DNA of 64,000 nucleotides from NCBI RefSeq assembly GCF_014649875.1, contig NZ_BMTW01000003.1, positions 493,195-557,194 on the forward strand. Reading direction: 5' to 3'. This DNA is from Streptomyces rubiginosohelvolus (GTDB lineage: Bacteria > Actinomycetota > Actinomycetes > Streptomycetales > Streptomycetaceae). Position 1 is the stretch's first letter. Each line of letters opens with the position of its first letter. The notes under the pieces were generated by a model that saw only the letters and a program-made list of their open reading frames with translations, was not told the DNA's origin and did no database searches. The translations under genes and the position numbers were made by a program. Below are positions 34,780 through 43,093 of the stretch, piece by piece.

Positions 34780-36041
34780 GGGGCCGCGCCTTCCGTCGGT
34801 GGTCCGGCTTCCGTCGGTGGTCCGGCTTCCGTCGGTGGTCCGGCTGTTGTCGGCGGTGCGGCTTCCGCCGGCAGTCCGGCTTCCGTCGGCAGTTCGGCGC
34901 GGACGCGGAAACCGCCACCCGGCACCGGACCGTGCCGGACGCCGCCGCCCACCGCGACCGCCCGCTCCCGCATGCCGATCAGGCCGAAGCCCCGCTCGGA
35001 GTCCGGGGCGGCGGGCGGCCGTGCCGCTGGGCCCTCGTCCACCACCTCGACGATCAGCCGACCACACTCGCAGGTCACCGACACGGCGGCCTGCCGTGCC
35101 GCGGAGTGCTTCACCACGTTGGTCAGCGCCTCCTGCACGATCCGGTACGCCGTGGCCTCCACGACCGCCGGAAGCGCGGCGCCCCGGGTGTCCCGCCGCA
35201 GACTGACCCGTACGCCGCCCGCCTCGACCCCCGCGACCAGTTCGTCCAGCTGGTCGAGGCGGGGAGCCGGGGCCGTGGACTCCGCCGCGCGCAGCACGGA
35301 CAGCGTGGCGCGCAGTTCCCGTACGGCCTCCTTGCCCGAGGCGCGCACCTGGGTCATCGCCTGCCGCGACACCTCCGGCGCGGCGTCCAGCGCGTCCAGG
35401 GCCACTCCGGCCTGCACGGTCATCGCGCTCACCGTGTGGGCGAGGATGTCGTGGATCTCCCGGGCGACCCGCACCCGCTCCTGGCGGACGCGGCGGGCGG
35501 CCTCCCGTTCGCGGTCCTCCTCGGCCCGGGCGGCGCGCGCCGCGTACTCCGCGAGCAGCTCCCGGCGGGTCCGCACCACCTCACCCAGGAGCAGCGGGAC
35601 GAGCGGCCAGACCATCTCCAGGACGGGCAGCCCCTGCGGGTTGACCACGTCCCGGCCGACCTTCAGCGCCACGAGACCGGAGACCGTCGCGGCGATCGCC
35701 CCGGTCCACAGGGTGCGCCGGCGGTCCCCCAGCACCGCGACCGTGTACAGCGCCACGATCACGGGGAGGTTCAGCAGCTCGCCGATGTGCCCGTGCAGCG
35801 CCCACCCGGCGCAGGCCGCCCCGGTCACGCAGACCACCGGAACGGGCCAACGGCGGCGGCAGGCGAGCGCCGCCAGCGAGACCACGAGGAGGGCCCAGGT
35901 CAGCGCGTCGGCCTGCCGGTAGCCGGGCTCGTTGACGGCCGCGTCGGCGGTGGTGAACGCCCCCACCACCGCCACCACCAGCAGATCCGCGACGATCGGC
36001 GGCAGCGCCCGCACCCGGGCGGCCAGGCGGTCCAAGGTCAT
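34776..36041 (-). CDS. NarL-family sensor histidine kinase (DesK/HPK7 type)
   Basis: A 421-residue kinase. Several N-terminal membrane helices (about 15-155) lack a large extracytoplasmic loop, suggesting sensing within the membrane. The HisKA_3 phospho-acceptor is H197 in REIHDILAHT, the N box is QEALTNVVKH, and the G box is RGFGLIGMRERA. After the ATPase domain the chain ends in about 40 residues of AGPPTE-like repeats encoded by 18-bp tandem repeats. ATG 36041 has GAGGGGGTG upstream. The stop overlaps the regulator's ATG. Confidence 0.92.
   Translation of the reverse strand: MTLDRLAARVRALPPIVADLLVVAVVGAFTTADAAVNEPGYRQADALTWALLVVSLAALACRRRWPVPVVCVTGAACAGWALHGHIGELLNLPVIVALYTVAVLGDRRRTLWTGAIAATVSGLVALKVGRDVVNPQGLPVLEMVWPLVPLLLGEVVRTRRELLAEYAARAARAEEDREREAARRVRQERVRVAREIHDILAHTVSAMTVQAGVALDALDAAPEVSRQAMTQVRASGKEAVRELRATLSVLRAAESTAPAPRLDQLDELVAGVEAGGVRVSLRRDTRGAALPAVVEATAYRIVQEALTNVVKHSAARQAAVSVTCECGRLIVEVVDEGPAARPPAAPDSERGFGLIGMRERAVAVGGGVRHGPVPGGGFRVRAELPTEAGLPAEAAPPTTAGPPTEAGPPTEAGPPTEGAAP
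34798..34887 (-). repeat. 18-bp tandem repeat encoding the kinase C-terminus
   Basis: Five units of 18 bp (34798-34815, 34816-34833, 34834-34851, 34852-34869, 34870-34887) plus partial copies. The first two are identical and the rest diverge. Each encodes A-G-P-P-T-E or a variant. It is in frame, so copy-number changes only lengthen or shorten the tail. Confidence 0.85.
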
Positions 36042-36390
36042 CACCCCCTCACGGTAGGAGGCACGGCGTCCGGCCGCATACGCCGACGGGAGTAGGGCGC
36101 TGCCTCCGATGCGCGCGACCTTCGGGCAGGAGTTCGGACATACCCGGACGGGAGTTCGGGTGCGGTGAAACCTTCCGCCCGGCGGGACGTTCGTCAGGGC
36201 ATGGGAACGGGCAAATCGATCAGGTGGGCTCCGAAAGGCGGAATCCCCTCCCGCGGGACCGGCCCCCCGCCCCGTCCCGTCACCCGGCGGGCATTCGCGA
36301 CCTCGTGCCGCCGCCCGTCCACCCGGTCCCGCCGCCCGCACACCGAAGCGCCTGCGTGAACCACGCATCATCAGGGAAAGGAGCGCCGCG
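36042..36390. promoter_or_regulatory. Divergent region between histidine kinase and amidase genes, with second response-regulator dyad
   Basis: The 349-bp region contains TACGCC-N4-GGAGTA at 36079-36094, 38 bp before the kinase start. It matches the dyad at 34059-34074 in both arms and spacing apart from one base. The rest shows no gene or riboswitch fold that I recognise. The amidase RBS (AAGGAG) is at 36379-36384. Confidence 0.55.
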
Positions 36391-37266
36391 ATGGCGACGC
36401 CGCTGTCCGCCGACAAGCTGCTCAAAGCCCTCCGCGACGAAGGCCTCCACGTCGTCGAACACCGGAGCTGGCGTACCAACAACCGCAATCACAAGGGTCC
36501 TTGGGGACCGGCGCACGGGGTGATGATCCATCACACGGTCACCTCGGGCACCGCGTCCTCCGTCGAGCTCTGCTACAACGGCCACTCCGCCCTGCCGGGA
36601 CCGCTCTGCCACGGTGTCATCGCCAAGGACGGGACCGTCCACCTCGTGGGGAACGGGCGGGCGAACCACGCCGGGCTCGGCGACGACGACGTCCTGCGCG
36701 CCGTCATCGCGGAGAAGGCCTTGCCCCCGGACAACGAGGCCAACACCGACGGCAACCGGCACTTCTACGGCTTCGAGTGCGTCAACCTCGGTGACGGGAA
36801 AGACCCGTGGCCGGCGGCCCAGTTGCTGGCGATCGAGCGGGCCGCAGCCGCCGTCTGCCGGGCGCACGGGTGGTCCGAGCGGTCGGTGATCGGGCACCTG
36901 GAGTGGCAGCCGGGCAAGGTCGATCCGCGCGGCTTCACGATGAACTCGATGCGTTCGCGGGTCGGCAAGCGGCTGGACGGTGCCCCGGACGGCCCCTCCA
37001 AGCCGCCGCCGAAGCCGACGTACGAGCCGTTCCCGGGCGCCGCGTTCTTCAAGGTCGGCCGGAACAGCGCCGTCATCACGGCGATGGGCAAGCGGCTGGT
37101 GGCCGAGGGCTGCGGCCGGTACACGGTGGGACCGGGACCGGCCTGGTCCGAGGCCGACCGGAAGTCGTACGCCGCCTGGCAGCGCAAGCTGGGCTACTCG
37201 GGCGGGGACGCGGACGGCGTTCCCGGGAAGAGCAGTTGGGACCGGCTCAAGGTGCCCAACGTGTGA
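36391..37266 (+). CDS. N-acetylmuramoyl-L-alanine amidase with C-terminal peptidoglycan-binding domain
   Basis: A 291-residue amidase_2/PGRP-type zinc enzyme that cuts the bond between MurNAc and L-Ala in peptidoglycan. Probable zinc ligands are H47 (MIHHTV), H169 (GHLEW) and D178 (KVDPRGF). After a Pro/Lys linker (about 200-213), a roughly 75-residue C-terminal module with YAAWQRKLGYSGGDADGVPGKSSW looks like a peptidoglycan-binding repeat. There is no signal peptide, as in phage endolysins, so export is unexplained. The layout closely resembles actinophage lysins, but no other phage gene is nearby. It is followed by a strong hairpin. Confidence 0.88.
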   Translation: MATPLSADKLLKALRDEGLHVVEHRSWRTNNRNHKGPWGPAHGVMIHHTVTSGTASSVELCYNGHSALPGPLCHGVIAKDGTVHLVGNGRANHAGLGDDDVLRAVIAEKALPPDNEANTDGNRHFYGFECVNLGDGKDPWPAAQLLAIERAAAAVCRAHGWSERSVIGHLEWQPGKVDPRGFTMNSMRSRVGKRLDGAPDGPSKPPPKPTYEPFPGAAFFKVGRNSAVITAMGKRLVAEGCGRYTVGPGPAWSEADRKSYAAWQRKLGYSGGDADGVPGKSSWDRLKVPNV

Positions 37267-37277
37267 CACCGGGGAGG

Positions 37278-37330
37278 GCGGCCCGGCTCACGCTCTCCGG
37301 GAAGCTCCGGACGAGCGCGAGCCGGGCCGC
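37278..37330. terminator. Strong terminator hairpin after amidase
   Basis: Perfect 12-bp arms (37278-37289 and 37319-37330), then one mismatch and 5 more pairs (37291-37295 with 37313-37317). It serves the convergent amidase and FG-GAP genes. Confidence 0.75.
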
Positions 37331-37360
37331 CGCACGCGGATCAGCCGTCAGCTGTCTCAG

Positions 37361-38878
<1,518 letters not shown>

Positions 38879-39141
38879 AGGGACTCCTTCTGCTGGAACG
38901 TTCGCTGCGCCGGTGACGGGCGGACAGACAGCGGGAAAGCGCTGTCCGCCCGTCGCCGTGGCGTACTTGGCTGACACGGAAACGGAGACGATCGAGTGGC
39001 CACTCGCACCCCTTCAGACGGGCTCACCGGGCGAAGGGTTGTGCCGGGTACGGCAGTTCGCGCACACACCGCCCTCTAGGGTTTGCCCGCGGCACCGGTG
39101 ACCTGCCGATGGTCCGCCGATGGATTCCGAGGGACGGTGCG

Positions 39142-39726
39142 ATGACGACCGAGGTACGAACGGTGCAGGCCGGCGAGGTGATCCGGTACGCCGACGGCAT
39201 CCGCGACGTGTACGCGAGCGCCTTCGCGGCCCCGCCCTGGAACGAGGATCCGGCGGAGGCCGACGTCTACGCGGAACGGCTCGCCCGGGACGCGCTCCGG
39301 CCCGGGTTCACGGCGGCGGTGGCGACGGCCGGGGGAACGGTAACCGGTTTCGCCACGGCCTGGATCACCCCGGAGGTCTTTCCGGCCGACCGCAGCTACG
39401 GGCAGGTCGCCGAGGCGCTCGGGCCCGCGCGTACGCGGGCGTGGCTCTGCGGGGCGCTGGAGGTGAACGAGCTGGCGGTCGCCCCGGAGGCGCACGGCGG
39501 CGGGCTCGGCGCGGCGCTGCTGGACGCGGTGACGGGGCCCGCCCCGGGCGGCCGTTGCTGGCTGCTGACCTCCGTGCGGGCCGGGGCGGCCCTGCGCCTG
39601 TACGAGCGGACCGGCTGGCGGCGGGTCGATACACCCGTGCCGGGGAAGGCCGCCCTGGTGGTGCTGCTCGGCCCCCGGCATCCGGGGCGGGAGGAGGCAG
39701 GGGGCGGGGACGGGGACGGCCGGTAG
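39142..39726 (+). CDS. GNAT-family N-acetyltransferase
   Basis: A 194-residue acetyltransferase using acetyl-CoA. The core has VNELAVAPEAHGGGLGAALL (residues 109-128), where the conserved acetyl-CoA loop is AHGGGLG, and LYERTGWRRV near the C-terminus. ATG 39142 has GAGGGA about 8 bp upstream; a GTG at 39109 is in frame but less likely. The substrate is unknown. It is convergent with the DUF1772 gene, separated by 16 bp. Confidence 0.85.
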   Translation: MTTEVRTVQAGEVIRYADGIRDVYASAFAAPPWNEDPAEADVYAERLARDALRPGFTAAVATAGGTVTGFATAWITPEVFPADRSYGQVAEALGPARTRAWLCGALEVNELAVAPEAHGGGLGAALLDAVTGPAPGGRCWLLTSVRAGAALRLYERTGWRRVDTPVPGKAALVVLLGPRHPGREEAGGGDGDGR

Positions 39727-39742
39727 CCGCGCCCCGGGGGGC

Positions 39743-40210
39743 CTACAGCGCGACGGCCAGCAGCACGAACGCCGCCAGCGAGAGCACCGTGCGCACCCGG
39801 TGCAGCATGTTCCAGCGGCCCTCGAAGGCCGCGCGGGCCGCGCTGTCGTCGCCGCCCTCGGAGGCGGCGAGGGCGTTGTTGAGCGGGATGTTCCCGGCCA
39901 CGGTGATCAGATGCCCCACGACCGAACAGACCAGCGCCGCCAGGATGGCCGGCCCCGCCGCCCCGTCATGCTCGCCGAGGCCCGTGAAGAACGCGGCGGC
40001 GGGCAGCGCGACGACGCCGAGGAACAGGACCAGGAAGACCGGCCCGGGGACCTTCTCGTTGAAGCGCCGCATGGCCGAGGTGAACTGCTCGTCCGTCAGT
40101 TGGGCGAGGCCGGGCATGATCCCGGTCAGGAAGGTCAGCATGAAGCCCGCGTAGAGGCCGGTGACGATCGTGGCGAGCACCAGGAGGAGGGAGGTCATGG
40201 CGGACATCAT
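39743..40210 (-). CDS. DUF1772-family membrane protein
   Basis: A 155-residue protein with four predicted helices, about residues 8-30, 55-76, 85-105 and 138-155. It has the DUF1772 layout, including RRFNEKVPGP after helix 1 and HLITVAGNIPLNNAL in the middle. Family relatives include anthrone-oxygenase-like proteins, but most are uncharacterised. Three ATGs (40210, 40207, 40198) are possible starts; none has a clear RBS. A GC-rich hairpin separates it from the VWA lipoprotein gene upstream. Confidence 0.8.
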   Translation of the reverse strand: MMSAMTSLLLVLATIVTGLYAGFMLTFLTGIMPGLAQLTDEQFTSAMRRFNEKVPGPVFLVLFLGVVALPAAAFFTGLGEHDGAAGPAILAALVCSVVGHLITVAGNIPLNNALAASEGGDDSAARAAFEGRWNMLHRVRTVLSLAAFVLLAVAL

Positions 40211-40267
40211 GGCCCGGGAGGGCGGTTCGCAGGACGCATTTTCGAGCGGCCGTGCGGCCCGGCGCGC

Positions 40268-40336
40268 CCGGACCGGGGTCCGGTGCGGGCAGGGTCGGGC
40301 TCACGCGCCCCCGGGCCCGCACCGCCCCCGGTCCGG
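40268..40336 (-). terminator. Terminator hairpin downstream of VWA lipoprotein gene
   Basis: A long stem of two pairing blocks (40268-40278 with 40326-40336 and 40282-40290 with 40315-40323) lies 22 bp after the VWA stop. Confidence 0.6.
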
Positions 40337-40357
40337 TCCCCGCGCGGGCGGTCCGTC

Positions 40358-42043
40358 TCAGCCGATCTCGCCCTCGCTCGGTTCCGGTTCGTCGTCCGCC
40401 CCTGCTCCGCGCTGGAGCCGGTCCGCCTGGCCGATGGCCGTGGCCAGCTTCTCCACCGCGCTGTCCTCGGTCGACTCCGCCAACCCGGATGCCCGGGAGG
40501 CGAGTTCGCCCAGGCCGGGTGCGCCGGGCAGGTCGCCTCCGCGCAGGCGGTCGGCGAAGTAGGCGGCCACGGCCGCGACCTGGAGCCGGTCGTTCTCGCC
40601 GCCCCAGAGGGTTGTGTCGACCGCCCCGGTCGTGACGGTTCCGGTCTCCTCCTCGGCCTTGCGGGTCTTGGGGTCGAGCCAGCGCACCGTCGCCTTGGCC
40701 ACCGTGCCGGACGCGCCCTCGCGCAGCCGTACGGCGTACAGAGCGGTCACGGTGTGGCCGGGGCCGACCTCGCCGCCGTCGACGCCGTCGTTGCGGAAGT
40801 CCTCGTCGGCGACCTTGCGGTTCTCGTAACCGATCAGCCGGAACTGCTGCACGTTCTTCCGGTCGAACGCCACCTGGGCCTTGGCGTCGCGGGCCCGGAT
40901 CTCCAGGTGGGCGGGCAGCTGGTCGACGAAGACCTTGCGGGCCTGCGTCTCGTCGCCGACGTACGTGGTGTTGCCGTCGCCCTTGTTGGTGAGCTGCTCC
41001 ATGAACGCGTCGCCGTAGTCGCTGCCGACACCGACGCCGAAGAGCGTGATGCCGTACTCGCGGCGAGCGGAGTCGATCTTCTTCAGGATGCCCTCGGCCT
41101 CGGTGTCGCCGGTGTTGGCGAGGGCGTCGGAGAGGAGCACCACGCGGTTGGTGGCGCCTTCGCGGTGGCCCTCGACCGACTCCTCGTAGCCGCGGGTGAT
41201 GCCCGCCTCGACGTTGGTGGACTGGGCGGGCTCCATCTCCGCCACCACATCCTTGATCCGGTTCCGGTTGCCCTTGACGCGGGTCATCGGCAGCCGGGTC
41301 TCGGCCTCGTTGCTGAAGGTGACCAGGGAGAGGGAGTCGTCGTCGCGCAGTTCGTCGGCGAGGATGGTCAGGGACTTCCGGACCAGGTCCAGGCGGCCGG
41401 TCTCGGACATGGACCCCGAGATGTCGACGACGAAGGTGAGCGCGGCGGGCGGCCGTTCGGAGGCGGGCGGTGCGGTCTTCGTGGCCAGGCCGACCCGCAG
41501 CAGCGACCAGTCGGAAGCTCCGGTTCCGCCGTCCCCGCCCTCTCCGGAGCCGATGCGCGCCCCGTCGACGTTGACCGAGAAGCCGTTGCCCTCGGGCCGT
41601 TCGTACCCCTGGCGGAAGCTGTTGACGAACTCCTCGGGGCGTACGTCCTCGGCGGCGGGCAGCCGGCCGTCGCCGAGGGTGCGGCGCGCGTAGCCGTAGC
41701 TGGCGGTGTCCACGTCCAGGGCGAAGGTGGAGAGGTAGTCGGGCGCCTTGACCTCCGGCGCGGCGGAAGCCCCGGACTCGGCGTCTCCCTCCGGTGCGGC
41801 CGAGCGGCCGGTCTCGGGCGCCACCGCGTCCGGCGCGGGCTGTCCGCCGCCGGTCGAGCTCTGCCCCTTGCGCGAGCCGGAGCTGAGGTCGGGCGTGCCG
41901 TCCGACCCGCTGCCCGCGCCGCAGGCGGTGAGCGCCATGGCGCCGGCGAGGAGCAGCGCCACAGCCCCCGCCCGGCTGCCTCCCGCCCGGTACCCCGCTC
42001 GGTCTCCCGCCCGCTTCTCATGTCGTCGGTCGGCCTGGTTCAT
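40358..42043 (-). CDS. VWA-domain lipoprotein (YfbK-like)
   Basis: A 561-residue extracytoplasmic lipoprotein. The lipobox is LTAC with Cys41 after a 15-residue hydrophobic stretch. A disordered Ser/Gly/Pro region (45-100) is followed by the YfbK-type N-terminal segment (YLSTFALDVDTASYGYARR). The VWA domain (about 200-375) has intact MIDAS DISGS (207-211). A DUF3520-like C-terminal region ends in a Glu-rich tail. The family is widespread and mostly uncharacterised; a metal-dependent protein-binding role at the membrane is likely. ATG 42043 begins the signal sequence. Confidence 0.88.
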   Translation of the reverse strand: MNQADRRHEKRAGDRAGYRAGGSRAGAVALLLAGAMALTACGAGSGSDGTPDLSSGSRKGQSSTGGGQPAPDAVAPETGRSAAPEGDAESGASAAPEVKAPDYLSTFALDVDTASYGYARRTLGDGRLPAAEDVRPEEFVNSFRQGYERPEGNGFSVNVDGARIGSGEGGDGGTGASDWSLLRVGLATKTAPPASERPPAALTFVVDISGSMSETGRLDLVRKSLTILADELRDDDSLSLVTFSNEAETRLPMTRVKGNRNRIKDVVAEMEPAQSTNVEAGITRGYEESVEGHREGATNRVVLLSDALANTGDTEAEGILKKIDSARREYGITLFGVGVGSDYGDAFMEQLTNKGDGNTTYVGDETQARKVFVDQLPAHLEIRARDAKAQVAFDRKNVQQFRLIGYENRKVADEDFRNDGVDGGEVGPGHTVTALYAVRLREGASGTVAKATVRWLDPKTRKAEEETGTVTTGAVDTTLWGGENDRLQVAAVAAYFADRLRGGDLPGAPGLGELASRASGLAESTEDSAVEKLATAIGQADRLQRGAGADDEPEPSEGEIG

Positions 42044-42181
42044 GCGTAACCCCCCACGTCGTCACGGTGTCCTCGACACCTGTGAATGTGACGTACGGGC
42101 CCGCCGACCGGAGTCGACGAAAGCGTTGCGGAACCATCTCGATGCGGCAACAGCGGGCGGGAAACCGGCGGAACATCAGGT

Positions 42182-43093
42182 TCAGGACACGATGTCCTTA
42201 CGACTGAACCCGCGGAAGGCCAGCGCGAACAGGATCAGGGCATAGGTCACTGATACGGCCGCGCCCTTGATCATGCCGCCCCACTCCAACTGCGGCTGGA
42301 GCGCGTCGGCCCAGGCGAACTGCCAGTGCGCGGGCAGGAAGTCACGCCAGGAGCCGAGCGCGGTCACCGCGTCGAGCACATTGCCGACGATGGTGAGGAA
42401 GACCGCGCCGCCGACCGCGCCGAGCGGCGCGTCCGTCTTGGTGGAGAGCCAGAACGCCAGCCCCGCCGTGACCAGTTGGGAGACGAAGATGAACGCCACG
42501 ACGAGCGCGAGGCGCGGCACGGTGTCCCCGGCGGACAGGGCTCCCCCGGTCGGCAGTTTCAGCGGCCCCCACCCGTAGGCCGCCGTGCCCGCCGCCAGCG
42601 CGACGACCGGCAGCAGCACCATCGCGGCGAGGCTGAAGCCGAGCGCGACGACGAGCTTGGACCACAGCAGCCGGACGCGCGGCACCGGCGCGGCGAGCAG
42701 ATAGCGCAGGGACGACCAGCTCGCCTCGGAGGCGACGGTGTCCCCGCAGAACAGGGCCACCGGGATCACCAGCAGGAAACCGGCCGAGACGAAGAGCGAG
42801 GTGGCCGCGAAGTTCGCGGCGGACTCGGTCGCCACGTCCATCAGGTTGATCCGGCTGCCGCCGCCCCGGCCCCCGCCGCCGTCCTCGCCGTCCGGCGTGC
42901 CGCCGATCGCGAAGGCGATGATCAGGATGAAGGGGAGGGCGGTGAGCACCCCGCCCATGAGCAGGGTGCGGCGGCGGCGCAGCTGCCGCATGGCCTCGAC
43001 GCGGAGCGGGAGCGTCCGCCCGGCGCGGTAGCCCGCGGCCTCCGGGTGTTCGCTCGCCACCCGGGCCTCGGGCGGCTGGACGGGGGCGCTCAT
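42182..43093 (-). CDS. ABC-2 type permease partner of hydrolase-ABC fusion
   Basis: A 303-residue permease with about six helices, near residues 48-66, 100-120, 150-175, 195-215, 225-245 and 275-295. A Gly/Asp-rich loop (about 68-85) follows helix 1. Its ATG overlaps the stop of the fusion gene (ATGA), so it is the membrane partner of the ATPase domain of that protein. The substrate is unknown. No other ABC subunit is nearby. Confidence 0.87.
   Translation of the reverse strand: MSAPVQPPEARVASEHPEAAGYRAGRTLPLRVEAMRQLRRRRTLLMGGVLTALPFILIIAFAIGGTPDGEDGGGGRGGGSRINLMDVATESAANFAATSLFVSAGFLLVIPVALFCGDTVASEASWSSLRYLLAAPVPRVRLLWSKLVVALGFSLAAMVLLPVVALAAGTAAYGWGPLKLPTGGALSAGDTVPRLALVVAFIFVSQLVTAGLAFWLSTKTDAPLGAVGGAVFLTIVGNVLDAVTALGSWRDFLPAHWQFAWADALQPQLEWGGMIKGAAVSVTYALILFALAFRGFSRKDIVS

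Noticed and set aside
36042..36390. ydaO-type (c-di-AMP) riboswitch before the amidase
   Set aside because: Such riboswitches precede cell-wall hydrolase genes in streptomycetes, but I could not find the conserved core in this leader.
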